A stretch of DNA of 44,613 bases from Candidatus Sericytochromatia bacterium (GTDB lineage: Bacteria > Cyanobacteriota > Sericytochromatia > UBA7694 > JACMQJ01). Under the pieces are notes generated by a model. That model ran no database searches, was not told the DNA's origin, and worked only from the letters and a program-made list of their open reading frames with translations. The stretch is taken from positions 1 to 44,613 of the forward strand of contig BPII01000020.1 of assembly GCA_026004035.1 (NCBI GenBank), written 5' to 3'. Within the stretch, counting starts at the first letter, position 1, and each line of letters opens with the position of its first letter. Shown one piece after another: positions 18,949 to 27,623 of the stretch. Both the position numbers and the translations under genes were made by a program.

Positions 18949-19286
18949 AATAGTTAAATATATTTATATGAATTTTTATAATAAATGGCGCATAATTTAA
19001 AGATGTACAATCTATTTTCTTTTATTCTTGTTTCCTTCATTAATAACATTAATAATTGAAGTATTAAATTGGTATATCTCTTTAACAAAAATATGAAGTT
19101 ATTGTAATGCGGTAAATCTGGAAAATATACTCTATAATCCCTCTTAAATAGTAGATTGTTACTATATGTCATATTTTTTTACTGGTAATAATTTATTTTT
19201 ATTCTTTAATCTCTCTAAAATAAAAATACAAATTATATTATAAATAATTACTCTCTAAATATTATCAATATTACTTTATGTTAATT
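18949..19286. other. Non-coding gap between convergent genes
   Basis: About 340 bases between the acyltransferase and the rhodanese-MoeB gene. I see no convincing coding sequence: the longest open stretch (minus, 19172-18954) has no ribosome site and a composition unlike the neighbours. ACAATCTA near 19007 and TAGATTGT near 19151 form distant short inverted repeats. No clear terminator with a U-tract is visible. Confidence 0.4.
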
Positions 19287-20438
19287 TTAGAACTTCGTTT
19301 TGTCAAAGTTGTTTCTTGCTAAATTTTTACAAAAACAATTTTCATTTTTCTTTATTTTGAAAATACTAAAAAAGTTATTCAATGCATCATAGCTAAGTAA
19401 TTTACCACAGAGAATATCACCTTTATTTAAAATAGTTTTTAATGCTTCCATTGTTTGCAAGGTTCCTATTATACCAGGTAATACACCTATTACACCTACT
19501 TGTTGGCAATTTGGTATTAAATCTTTTGGTGGTCTTTTAGGGAAAAGACATCTATAACATGGTTTATCTATTTCATTAGGATTAAATACACTAACTTGAC
19601 CTTCAAATTTAAAAATACTACCATAAATGTAAGGTTTATTAAGTTTATAACATATATCATTAATAAGATACTTACAATCAAAATTATCAGTTCCATCTAT
19701 TACTAAATCATAATTATTTATTATATTTTCAGCATTGTCACTAGATAGCTTTTCATTATAAGTAATAATATTAACATCAGTATTTAATGTAATTAGTTTT
19801 TCTTTTGCTGAAATAACTTTTGGAATACCAATATTTGAAGTTGTATGAAGTATTTGTCTATGTAAATTTGTAATATCTACAATATCATTATCAATAATAC
19901 CAATGCTCCCAACTCCACATGAAGTAAGATAATATGCAATAGGTGATCCTAATCCACCAGCTCCAACTAATAAAACTTTTGATTTTAAAAGTTTTTTTTG
20001 TCCTTCTTCTCCTATTTCATTTAAAAGTATATGCTTACTATAACGTTTTTTTTGTTCTTTTGATAATTCTTTATCTGTATGTTTTAAAAAAGGATAATTC
20101 TTTTCCTTCCATTCATTAAATCCCCCTTTCATAGAATAGACATTTGAATAACCCAAATCTTTTAAAAGTTTTGCTCCTAAAATAGATCTAGTACCAGCTG
20201 AACAATATAATATTATTTTTTTTGAGTAATCTTTTGCAATATCTTCTATTTTTAAATCTAAAAAACTCCTTGATATATTTATAGATTTTTCTAAAAAACC
20301 ATTTTCTAATTCTTCACTTTCTCTTATATCTATTAATAAAAAGTTATTTTCATTTTCAATAAGAGTCTTTACTTCTTCAACTGATATTTCTTTTACTTTA
20401 CTCTTTATACTATAAAATAACTTCTCAAAATTTTTCAT
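19287..20438 (-). CDS. Rhodanese - MoeB/ThiF fusion (sulfur-carrier adenylyltransferase)
   Basis: The protein joins a rhodanese domain (about 15-115, active-site Cys79 in LYCSAGTRS) to a MoeB/ThiF-type E1-like domain (about 125-383). The latter has RYSKHILL, the nucleotide loop GAGGLGSP (about 159-166), DNDIVDITNLHRQ and GTDNFDCKYLIN. It should activate the C-terminus of a small sulfur-carrier protein (MoaD/ThiS-like) by adenylation and supply persulfide sulfur for molybdopterin, thiamine or tRNA thiolation. In the common MoeZ/Uba4 layout the rhodanese comes last; here it comes first. The structural zinc site reads C294-x2-C297 and then C368-x-C370, one residue short of the usual second CxxC. 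The start shares a base with the previous stop (TAATG). No sulfur-carrier gene is seen nearby. Confidence 0.85.
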   Translation of the reverse strand: MKNFEKLFYSIKSKVKEISVEEVKTLIENENNFLLIDIRESEELENGFLEKSINISRSFLDLKIEDIAKDYSKKIILYCSAGTRSILGAKLLKDLGYSNVYSMKGGFNEWKEKNYPFLKHTDKELSKEQKKRYSKHILLNEIGEEGQKKLLKSKVLLVGAGGLGSPIAYYLTSCGVGSIGIIDNDIVDITNLHRQILHTTSNIGIPKVISAKEKLITLNTDVNIITYNEKLSSDNAENIINNYDLVIDGTDNFDCKYLINDICYKLNKPYIYGSIFKFEGQVSVFNPNEIDKPCYRCLFPKRPPKDLIPNCQQVGVIGVLPGIIGTLQTMEALKTILNKGDILCGKLLSYDALNNFFSIFKIKKNENCFCKNLARNNFDKTKF

Positions 20439-21658
20439 TAAATTAATTTCTTTATCTTATCATTGTCAAATAATTCTATATTATTCTTACTAGCAAACTC
20501 AAAAGCATCTATTGCAAAATTACCATAAGTTATAAAAATTCCTTTATCTATTGCTTCAGTTATCATCTTACCTAATAAAAAACGAATATTTTGTTCTTTT
20601 ATAACTTTGTTTTTATCTTCATTAAAATTTACAAGAATAATATTTTGATTATCATCTCTAACTTTAAAGCTTTTATCACCATTATTTAAATCTTCTCTTT
20701 CAAGAATATATAAATTCATTTTATTCAAAATTTCTTCAATATTATCTTCATTTTCCTTATTTAATAATATTGTTTTATCTATTGATACAGAAGATGATAA
20801 ATCAGTTATTTTTGTATTTGATGATACACTACTATTTAAAATTTGTGTATTACCTTTATTTAAATTTATTACATTATCATTTGTTAAAACTGTGTTACCA
20901 TAAAATGTTGTATTTTTATCAACTTTCAATGACATAGTTTGGTCAATAGAAAATTCTGAAGGTAAATCTTCTTTTTGAATTTCTTCAAATGTGAAATTTT
21001 TTTTATCAAAAATATAGTTTGCTTTAAAATAATTTAATTTATCTATTGTAGAAATATTATCATTTTTTACTGTATTATACTGGTCTTTATTTACTAAAAC
21101 ACTAAATACAAGCTTTTTATAATCATTTTCTACAATAATATATTCATTTATAAAAATTTTGTAAATTGTAGGTATATTATTAAAAATTTCTTCAATAGTT
21201 TTATATGCACAATTAAAAACTTTTTCAGAATATTCTTTCCTTATAGCTAGCTCATGTTTATTTTGAGTATAAACCTGTCCATCTTTTAAAATTACTTCTT
21301 TTGTTTTACTTATTATTTCTTCTGATTCATATAAAGTTAAAGATAAATATATATTTCTAGCTTTATTACTTATATTATAATTTTTTTCTTTTACCCAAGC
21401 TACAAACTTTGAACTTTTAAATATTCTTTCTATTACTTCATTTATTGTATTTATATCTCCAGCTTTTAATTTTTCTGTTTCAATTTCTTTCTTCTTTCTT
21501 AATTCTTCTTCTAAACTAGCTTTTAGTTGATGCGAGTTATCTGTTGTTAAATTAGCAATTTTTTGATTATTTTCTTTATATCTTTTTACAAATAAAACTA
21601 TTGAAAATATAATAAAACCTAACACTAATAAAACTATCGAGATATTAAAAAAATTCAT
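20438..21658 (-). CDS. Membrane-anchored protein with C-terminal Mrr-like domain
   Basis: A 406-residue protein with one N-terminal membrane helix (about 6-24, ISIVLLVLGFIIFSIVLFV) and a basic, Lys-rich following segment, so the rest is probably cytoplasmic. Residues about 25-330 are unassigned, with a Ser/Thr/Asn-rich stretch at 235-300. The last 80 residues resemble the end of Mrr-type restriction-endonuclease domains: a strand (NIILVNFNED), then IRFLLGKMITEAIDKGIFITYGNFAIDAFEFA and IELFDNDKIKKLI. In active Mrr proteins the strand carries a QxK motif; here VNFNED stands there, so catalysis is doubtful. It is translationally coupled to the rhodanese-MoeB gene. The Mrr relation is inference from motif order; function is unknown. 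Confidence 0.6.
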   Translation of the reverse strand: MNFFNISIVLLVLGFIIFSIVLFVKRYKENNQKIANLTTDNSHQLKASLEEELRKKKEIETEKLKAGDINTINEVIERIFKSSKFVAWVKEKNYNISNKARNIYLSLTLYESEEIISKTKEVILKDGQVYTQNKHELAIRKEYSEKVFNCAYKTIEEIFNNIPTIYKIFINEYIIVENDYKKLVFSVLVNKDQYNTVKNDNISTIDKLNYFKANYIFDKKNFTFEEIQKEDLPSEFSIDQTMSLKVDKNTTFYGNTVLTNDNVINLNKGNTQILNSSVSSNTKITDLSSSVSIDKTILLNKENEDNIEEILNKMNLYILEREDLNNGDKSFKVRDDNQNIILVNFNEDKNKVIKEQNIRFLLGKMITEAIDKGIFITYGNFAIDAFEFASKNNIELFDNDKIKKLI

Positions 21659-21758
21659 ATTCTTTACTAAAAATTAAATATATTATAAATTATAAGCAAG
21701 AAAAGATATATAATATTCTATATTAAAAAATAGGAATTTGAATAAAGGTTTTAAAATA

Positions 21759-22478
21759 ATGTCTGATATTTTTTTTAATAAGATAAGTAGTATTTCTAAT
21801 ACAAGCAAATCTGAATTAGAAACAGCAAAACAAATGCTATTTTCTAATAGTGTAAGTAATAATTTAAATAGCTTAGGTCAAGATAAAGTAATTTTTTCAA
21901 ATAATGTAACTAAAACTTCAAATAAAAATACTTCTACTAATTTAAAATCTCCAAGAGAACAAATAATGGACCTAGGTAGAAAATACAACGTTCCTTTTGA
22001 TGGAAATATAAATACATACCAATCAAAAGTAATAAAAGTTGCTTTAGTAAGTAAAGCTAGACAAATGGGAATACCCGAAAATGTTGCTTTAGGTATAGCT
22101 GGAAATGAAAGTGAATGGAGAATGTGGTCTGATGTAGATAAAGGTATTGTTGTTCAAGGTAAAAATATAAGAAATGGTGTTTTAAAATCAACAGATTGGG
22201 GAGTTATGCAAATAAATGATAAAGCACATCCTAAAGCATTTCCAAGAGCTAAATATGACTTAGAATACAATATTGATTATGCTTTAAACTTATTAGCAAA
22301 AAAAAGAATTAATATAAAAGGATCATTAGGATTAGGTTTTGGTGATTGGGATAGAACAATAGCATCTTATAATTTAGGTCATAATCCAGTAACTAAAAGT
22401 AGTTATCAAAAAGCAAATAAATATGTATCAAAAGTAAAACAAAAATCAATAATAGTTCAAGAAGAATTACCAAATTGA
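21759..22478 (+). CDS. Lytic transglycosylase (SLT fold) without signal peptide
   Basis: A soluble-lytic-transglycosylase-like domain occupies the C-terminal two-thirds: the catalytic Glu lies in IAGNESEWRMW, followed by STDWGVMQIND and the ASYNLGHNP block, which together cleave the beta-1,4 glycosidic bond of peptidoglycan. The N-terminal third is Ser/Asn-rich and unassigned. The start is taken as ATG 21759 (MSDIFFNK), with AAAGG ten bases upstream; the TTG seven codons earlier has AGGA too close. No signal peptide is visible with either start, although the substrate is outside the cytoplasm, so it may leave by another route, for example a flagellar-type export system. The gene is divergent from the Mrr-like gene with a TATAAT at 21709-21714. 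Confidence 0.8.
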   Translation: MSDIFFNKISSISNTSKSELETAKQMLFSNSVSNNLNSLGQDKVIFSNNVTKTSNKNTSTNLKSPREQIMDLGRKYNVPFDGNINTYQSKVIKVALVSKARQMGIPENVALGIAGNESEWRMWSDVDKGIVVQGKNIRNGVLKSTDWGVMQINDKAHPKAFPRAKYDLEYNIDYALNLLAKKRINIKGSLGLGFGDWDRTIASYNLGHNPVTKSSYQKANKYVSKVKQKSIIVQEELPN

Positions 22479-22583
22479 AAATTTACCTCAATCAATCGAA
22501 GTTATGATTATTTATATTTTTAAACATTTTCTGGTTAATATTTAAACAGTACTATATATATTACTGCAGTAAATCTAATATTT
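22479..22583. repeat. Palindrome in a convergent gap
   Basis: TTACTGCAGTAA at 22561-22572 is a perfect 12-base palindrome, and CAGTA at 22545 pairs with TACTG at 22562. It lies between the transglycosylase and the glycosyltransferase run, a place where terminators for both strands are expected, but no long U-tract follows. Confidence 0.3.
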
Positions 22584-23490
22584 TCATAAAGTAATTTTAT
22601 CAAAAATCTTATTAATTATTTTTTTTACAATATTTTTTTGTTTGAATACATTTTCATAAGTATATTTATCAGCTTCTTTATTTTGTAAAACAAATTTTGG
22701 ATGTATTATTTCATTTACTTCAAAAATATCCATTTTAGAAAACTTACTATTTTTTGATTTTGTATGTGTAGCATTATCGCCAAAACCTATATTTGAAACC
22801 ATGTTTAAATTTGGAGTTATAGCTAAACCATTTTGAGATATAACTGTGTAAAACCATTGATAATCCCAAGTATCTATTTTATTATTGTAAATATCCAAAA
22901 AAATTCTCAAAAATAACTTTCTTTCCTTATTAAAATCAAAAATGTTATTTATTGCATTTTCTTTTATAAAATCATTAATCGTTTTAATATTTACATCATA
23001 ATATTTCCAAGCTCTTCTCCAAGTTGCCCAACCCCAAATATGAACATACTTAGAAAAGTAATAGGTATATTCTCCTCTTTTTATATTATCTTGAAAATTT
23101 GTTCCTCCTATATGCATAATTCTTGTATCGTTTCTATAATATTCAAGTAAATTTTCGCAAAATTTGAAAAATGATAATGAAGGCAAGCAATCATCTTCTA
23201 AAATAATACCTTCTTCTACATTTTTAAAAAACCAATCTATAGCACTACTGACAGCATACTTACAACCTAAATTTTCTTGATTAAATTTTTTAAAAACTTC
23301 ACATTCCCAATCTATATTTTCCAATATATATCTTCTTACTTCTTCGCAGTTATCATTTTTGTTTTTTTCTAGGTCCATCTGAAGATATAAATAATTTTTT
23401 AGGTTTTATTTTTCTTATTTGTTCGAAAACTTGTTTAGTTGTATCTAGTCTATTAAAAACTATAAATAAAATTGGTACCTCAAACATCAT
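22584..23490 (-). CDS. HlpA-like nucleotide-sugar transferase (one frameshift)
   Basis: A GT-A-like glycosyltransferase similar to proteins annotated as hemolytic protein HlpA-like. The true N-terminus starts at ATG 23490 or 23487 with [13 protein letters not shown] and [11 protein letters not shown], the nucleotide-binding opening. After an A7 run (23362-23368 on the plus strand), removal of one base joins it to [10 protein letters not shown] and the rest. The metal-binding motif is [10 protein letters not shown], and [12 protein letters not shown] is a highly typical family block. Repaired length is about 302 residues. It probably adds a sugar to a surface glycan or protein. It lies one base after the stop of the preceding glycosyltransferase gene, ending the cluster. 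Confidence 0.75.
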
Positions 23491-23491
23491 A

Positions 23492-24391
23492 TTATAAATT
23501 TTTAATAATATAATTATATATTTTTCTGTAATGTCCCAAAGATAACCAGCTCATATTTATAGTATTTACTTTTATAAAACTATTAGTTTTCAGATTTTTT
23601 TCAAAGATTTGCCCATCTTTAAAATAAAGTTTTTTAATTTGTCTATGAAACTTACTCATTCTAAAAATATCAAAAATTTTATTAATAAATTGGTTATTAT
23701 TTATTGTTTCCATATCATGTTCTTGACAAAGACATTCATCAAAAGTTTCATTATCTATTATTGTGCTTAATAATATAGATTTTATTTTTTCTTCTTCCTT
23801 AAAAGTGAGATATGCTTTCATTTCAGTAAAAGCCCAAGGATTATTTCCTATTTCTTTTATTACTTGATTTAAATATTCTTCTCTTAAAAATAGTTCATTT
23901 ATTTTATTGACATATCTATCTACTACATTTGAATTATTTATAAAACCATTCATACACATTCCATTACATTGTTCTGTACAATCATAATCTTTAAATTTAT
24001 ATTCTTGTAAACTTAAATCTGTTAGTATTAAATTATCTGAATCAAATGTCCAAAACTTCTCAATTTTTTTTTCCTTTATAAAATTATTTATTATGAACCA
24101 CCTTTTAAAAACAAATTTTACCCATTCTTCTCTACCATGTTTTGGACTTCCTATATACTTATAGACTTTTTCAAAAGTTTCTATTTCTTTACTATTACTG
24201 AAATTATCAATGTTATAAAATGTCCAACCATTACTAATAGGATATTTTTTATTTAATTCATCTCCTAGAAAATACAAGTTTTTATTTTTATTTGTCTTAG
24301 ATGCAATATCTAATGTATATTTAAGAAAATATAAATTTCCTTTTAGATTTGTTTTATGTATAAAAATAATTGGCACATTATCTTTTTTCAT
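23492..24391 (-). CDS. Glycosyltransferase-like protein with DxD motif
   Basis: A 299-residue cytoplasmic protein with no membrane helix. An N-terminal Rossmann-like opening ([10 protein letters not shown]), a helix-rich middle with [10 protein letters not shown], and a central DxD in [11 protein letters not shown] are the pattern of a GT-A-type nucleotide-sugar transferase; the downstream Cys-rich CTEQCNGMC is not a common feature. I cannot place it in a numbered family. It overlaps the end of the upstream GT2 gene by 14 bases and is followed after one base by the HlpA-like gene, so the three form one unit. Specificity is unknown. Confidence 0.6.
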   Translation of the reverse strand: MKKDNVPIIFIHKTNLKGNLYFLKYTLDIASKTNKNKNLYFLGDELNKKYPISNGWTFYNIDNFSNSKEIETFEKVYKYIGSPKHGREEWVKFVFKRWFIINNFIKEKKIEKFWTFDSDNLILTDLSLQEYKFKDYDCTEQCNGMCMNGFINNSNVVDRYVNKINELFLREEYLNQVIKEIGNNPWAFTEMKAYLTFKEEEKIKSILLSTIIDNETFDECLCQEHDMETINNNQFINKIFDIFRMSKFHRQIKKLYFKDGQIFEKNLKTNSFIKVNTINMSWLSLGHYRKIYNYIIKNL

Positions 24392-25223
24392 TATACTTTA
24401 GTATAGAAATAAATGTTCTTTTTATTATTCTTAAAATATTTTGAATTTTATATTTATATGGACATGATATTAGTATTAAGTTAATCATTGTAATTGGATT
24501 ATCAATACATTTTTTTGAAAACATTTTTTTTAAAAAATAAAAAAAATTATATTTATACAAACTATTAATACTTATGCCTGTTTTTAAATCATCTATAAAT
24601 ATTTTAAAAGAATCATCTACTAATAGTTTAAATCCATTTTTATAAAATCTAAAAGTATATTCAATATCAGAAGCATAATGAGGAAGTAAAATAGGATGAA
24701 ATCCTCCTATATCTATAAAATCTTTGAATTTAATTAATAAACCTCTAGTTGTTAAGCAATTAATATTATCACTATTACTTGAGAATGTAAAGTTTTTCCA
24801 ATTTATAAAAGCTCCGCTATCTATACATTTATCTTTTTGATATAGACTATAACCTTTTGCTTGTAATATTGATTTATCATTTTTAATCATAATTTTTAGT
24901 CCATTTTCCAAAAAATCTTCTTCTATTTCTGTATCGTCATTAATTATTAAAACAAAATCATTATAATTTTCTTTTATATTTTTTTTTAAATAATTATAAG
25001 CCTTTTGTAATGAACCAGCCCACCACAAATTACCATTACCTTTGAGTATTACAATATCATCTATAATTTTAGATACAGATTCAACTGTACCATCTTCACA
25101 ACCATCATCAACAAGAATTAATTTAAAATTTTTATAAGTTTGTTTTTTTAAATTGTTAATAAAATTTATTGTAGTATCTTTTCTATTATGAACAGGTAGT
25201 ATTATATAAATAATATTATTCAC
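24378..25223 (-). CDS. Family 2 glycosyltransferase
   Basis: The GT2 fold is clear: IYIILPVHNR opens the first strand, LILVDDGCEDGT carries the nucleotide-binding Asp, and LIINDDTEIE holds the DxD metal site. A later GGFHPILLPHYASDIEY is the usual acceptor-side block. The start is uncertain: GTG 25223 begins the family-typical sequence directly, while TTG 25238 would add five residues; neither has a good ribosome site. The last 50 residues are hydrophobic and basic and may contact the membrane. It is the first gene of the glycosyltransferase run, 65 bases after the end of sufT, so it may be read through from the SUF operon or have its own promoter. Confidence 0.75.
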   Translation of the reverse strand: MNNIIYIILPVHNRKDTTINFINNLKKQTYKNFKLILVDDGCEDGTVESVSKIIDDIVILKGNGNLWWAGSLQKAYNYLKKNIKENYNDFVLIINDDTEIEEDFLENGLKIMIKNDKSILQAKGYSLYQKDKCIDSGAFINWKNFTFSSNSDNINCLTTRGLLIKFKDFIDIGGFHPILLPHYASDIEYTFRFYKNGFKLLVDDSFKIFIDDLKTGISINSLYKYNFFYFLKKMFSKKCIDNPITMINLILISCPYKYKIQNILRIIKRTFISILKYNEKR

Positions 25224-25288
25224 TTTTGCAAAGTACAATATAGATTACTATTTTATCAAAGAAAGTTATAAGTTAAAATATGAACAAA

Positions 25289-25627
25289 TTAGTCATCATC
25301 ATCGTCATCATCATCAAAATCAAATATACCTAATTCCATTTTTACTTCTTCAGTAGCCATTGTTCTAGGGTCCCATTGAGGTATCCATACTAAATTTACA
25401 TCTGTTTTTTCTATTTCTGGTATTTTTTCTTTTATAGCCTTTGGAACTTCAGCTATCAATTGAGGTCCATAAGGACACATTGGACTTGTTAATGTCATAT
25501 CAATTTTAACATTTTTATTTTCTTTTATCTCTATTCCATAAACAAGTCCTAAATCAACTATATTTAAATGTATTTCAGGGTCAACTACTTTTCTTAATGC
25601 TTGTTTTACTTCTTCAACTGTTGGCAT
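25289..25627 (-). CDS. sufT: SufT / MIP18-family (DUF59) protein with poly-Asp tail
   Basis: SufT-type DUF59 proteins help Fe-S cluster delivery or maturation when cluster demand is high. The core has VEEVKQALRKVVDPE, NIVDLGLVYGI, and the conserved Cys in LTSPMCPYGP; WIPQWDPRTMA follows. The protein ends in FDFDDDDDDDD, a purely acidic tail encoded by a short GAT/GAC repeat. Such a tail could hold metal or simply reflect a slipped repeat. A near-perfect AAGGAGGT precedes the ATG at 25627. It overlaps sufE by 14 bases and is the last SUF gene. Confidence 0.85.
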   Translation of the reverse strand: MPTVEEVKQALRKVVDPEIHLNIVDLGLVYGIEIKENKNVKIDMTLTSPMCPYGPQLIAEVPKAIKEKIPEIEKTDVNLVWIPQWDPRTMATEEVKMELGIFDFDDDDDDDD

Positions 25628-26057
25628 TATTACCTCCTTTTATATAATTCATAGCATAATTTTTAATATAATTAAGCATAGAAGAAAGGCCATTTGCTCT
25701 TGATGGTGATATATGATTTTTAAGTCCTATCTTATCAAAAACAAAAACTTCTGATTTAATAATATCTTCAGGAGATTGATTTGAAAAAATTCTTAATAAT
25801 ATACTTACTAATCCTTTTACAATTAAGGCATCGCTATCAGCTTTATAAATAACTTTATTATTATTTTTGTCATATTCAGATATTAACCATACTTGAGATT
25901 GACAACCTTTAACAATATTTTCTTTTACTTTATATTTATCTTCTAAAGGTTTTAATTCATTACCTAGTTCTATAATGTAAGTATATTTTTCTTCCCAATC
26001 GGAAAAATCTTCAAATTCTTCTATAATTTCTTTTTGTATTTCTTCTATAGTTGGCAT
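25614..26057 (-). CDS. sufE: SufE sulfur-acceptor protein
   Basis: SufE takes the persulfide sulfur from SufS and raises its desulfurase turnover, passing it on to the SufBCD scaffold. The acceptor Cys is C52 in KGCQSQVW, and the C-terminal SPSRANGLSSML is the family block. At 147 residues it is normal. Its start shares one base with the sufS stop. It overlaps sufT by 14 bases. The presence of SufE, not the zinc-dependent SufU of Gram-positives, fits a cyanobacterial-type SUF system. Confidence 0.92.
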   Translation of the reverse strand: MPTIEEIQKEIIEEFEDFSDWEEKYTYIIELGNELKPLEDKYKVKENIVKGCQSQVWLISEYDKNNNKVIYKADSDALIVKGLVSILLRIFSNQSPEDIIKSEVFVFDKIGLKNHISPSRANGLSSMLNYIKNYAMNYIKGGNNANS

Positions 26058-27307
26058 TATAAAAATTTCCTAAACATATTTATTGCTTTATTAAGTGATT
26101 TTATAAAATAGTCTATTTCTTCTTTTGTATTGTAAAAATATGTACTTATTCTTAGAGTATGAGGTATTTTTAAATAATTATGTAATGGTATAGCACAATG
26201 ATGACCAACTCTAACTGCAATACCAAATTCATCAAGAATTGTTCCTAAATCATGAGAATGTATTTTATTTACAAAAATTGATATAGCTGAACCTCTTTTA
26301 TTTATATCAGTAGGTCCAATTATTTTCAAATTTTCTATCTCTAGTAGTTTATTTATAAGATAAGAATTTATTTCTTTTTCATAGTCTCTTATATTATCAA
26401 TACCTATTGAATTTATATAATCAATAGCTTTTCCTAATGCTATTGCTTGAGCAATTTTCGGTGTTCCAGCTTCAAATCTTTGAGGTGGTTTCTCCCATTC
26501 AGAATCATTTATATTAACTGTTGTTATCATTCCACCACCATAAAGAAATGGTTTCATATCATTTAAAATTTCTTCTTTAGCATATAGAATACCTATTCCT
26601 GTAGGAGCACAAATTTTATGTCCTGTAAAGACAAGAAAATCACAATTTAAATCTTTTACATCAATTTTCATTTGTGGTGCTGATTGAGAAGCATCAACAA
26701 TAACCTTTGCATTATAGTTATGAGCTATATTAACAATTTCTTTTATAGGTGTTATAGTTCCTAAAACATTTGACATCATTGTAATAGCAACAATTTTTGT
26801 TTTTTCTGATATTAGTTTTTTGTAATGTTCCAAATCTAATTCATAATCTTGAGTAATATTTATAACTTTAAATTTAGCTTTTTTTTCTTTTGCTAATTGT
26901 TGCCAAGGTATAAAGTTAGAATGATGTTCAGCTATACTTACAATTATTTCATCATTTTCTAAAATATTTTCTTTTCCCCATGAATAAGCTACTAAATTAA
27001 TAGACTCTGTTGCATTTGAAGTAAAAATTATCTCATTAGATTTTGCATTTATAAATTGAGCTACTTTTTGTCTTGAATTTTCATACTCAATGGATGCTTT
27101 TGTTCCTAAGTAATGACCTGTTCTATGAACATTTGAATTATATTCTTGATAATAATTTACAATACTATCTATAACAACTTTAGGTTTTTGTGAAGTTGCT
27201 GCATTATCAAAATATACTAAATCTTTATTATTAACTTTTACCTTAAGTACTGGAAAATCTTCTCTTATTTTATAAACATCCAATTTTTTATCTAAAGTAG
27301 TATTCAT
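26057..27307 (-). CDS. sufS: Cysteine desulfurase SufS
   Basis: SufS is the group II PLP cysteine desulfurase that converts cysteine to alanine and a protein persulfide. The N-terminal YFDNAATSQKP, SNVHRTGHYLG and FTSNATESIN blocks match the group. The PLP lysine is K231 in TGHKICAPTG, and the catalytic loop Cys is C371 in VGHHCAIPLH. Length is normal at 416 residues. It follows the Rieske gene by four bases and is coupled to sufE. Cysteine for it could come from the transsulfuration pair at 5 kb. Confidence 0.95.
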   Translation of the reverse strand: MNTTLDKKLDVYKIREDFPVLKVKVNNKDLVYFDNAATSQKPKVVIDSIVNYYQEYNSNVHRTGHYLGTKASIEYENSRQKVAQFINAKSNEIIFTSNATESINLVAYSWGKENILENDEIIVSIAEHHSNFIPWQQLAKEKKAKFKVINITQDYELDLEHYKKLISEKTKIVAITMMSNVLGTITPIKEIVNIAHNYNAKVIVDASQSAPQMKIDVKDLNCDFLVFTGHKICAPTGIGILYAKEEILNDMKPFLYGGGMITTVNINDSEWEKPPQRFEAGTPKIAQAIALGKAIDYINSIGIDNIRDYEKEINSYLINKLLEIENLKIIGPTDINKRGSAISIFVNKIHSHDLGTILDEFGIAVRVGHHCAIPLHNYLKIPHTLRISTYFYNTKEEIDYFIKSLNKAINMFRKFL

Positions 27308-27311
27308 ATTC

Positions 27312-27623
27312 TTAATCTTCTATAATTACTTTAACAATATCATTTTCAATAATAACTTTATAAATAGCAAGTGGTAGTATTGCTGGTGGTGCTAATACAT
27401 TACCATTTGTAATGTCAAATTTTGCTCCATGTCTAGGGCATGTTATTACACAATCTTCTATTGTTCCTTGATCTAATGGTGCATTATCATGAGTGCAAGC
27501 ATCTTTAAAAGCATAAATATTATTTTTGTATTTAGAAACAGCTATTTTATTTCTACCAAATCTTTTTGATATTACCTTACTTTCTTCTATTTCTGAAATA
27601 TTACCAAAAATAATCTCTGACAT
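27312..27623 (-). CDS. Rieske-type [2Fe-2S] ferredoxin in the SUF operon
   Basis: A 103-residue Rieske protein of the small soluble type. The two ligand pairs are C43-T-H45 (ACTHDNAPL) and C62-x2-H65 (CPRHGAKFD), with the usual GN.LAPPA C-terminus. It lacks a membrane anchor and so resembles the ferredoxin part of ring-hydroxylating dioxygenase or nitrite-reductase-like systems. Sitting between sufD and sufS with four-base and one-base junctions, it likely gives electrons to cluster assembly or is itself a client; a similar placement is known in some other bacterial suf operons. Its stop leads directly to sufS. Confidence 0.88.
   Translation of the reverse strand: MSEIIFGNISEIEESKVISKRFGRNKIAVSKYKNNIYAFKDACTHDNAPLDQGTIEDCVITCPRHGAKFDITNGNVLAPPAILPLAIYKVIIENDIVKVIIED

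Noticed and set aside
18954..19172. Minus-strand 72-residue open frame in the gap after the acyltransferase
   Set aside because: No ribosome site, biased composition and no recognisable pattern; AT-rich gaps give such frames by chance.
20438..22478. Restriction or defence island around the Mrr-like gene
   Set aside because: No methylase, specificity subunit or other defence gene is present and the domain seems to lack its active motif.
25289..25320. Short GAT/GAC repeat as a CRISPR or minisatellite
   Set aside because: It is the in-frame coding repeat for the Asp tail of SufT.
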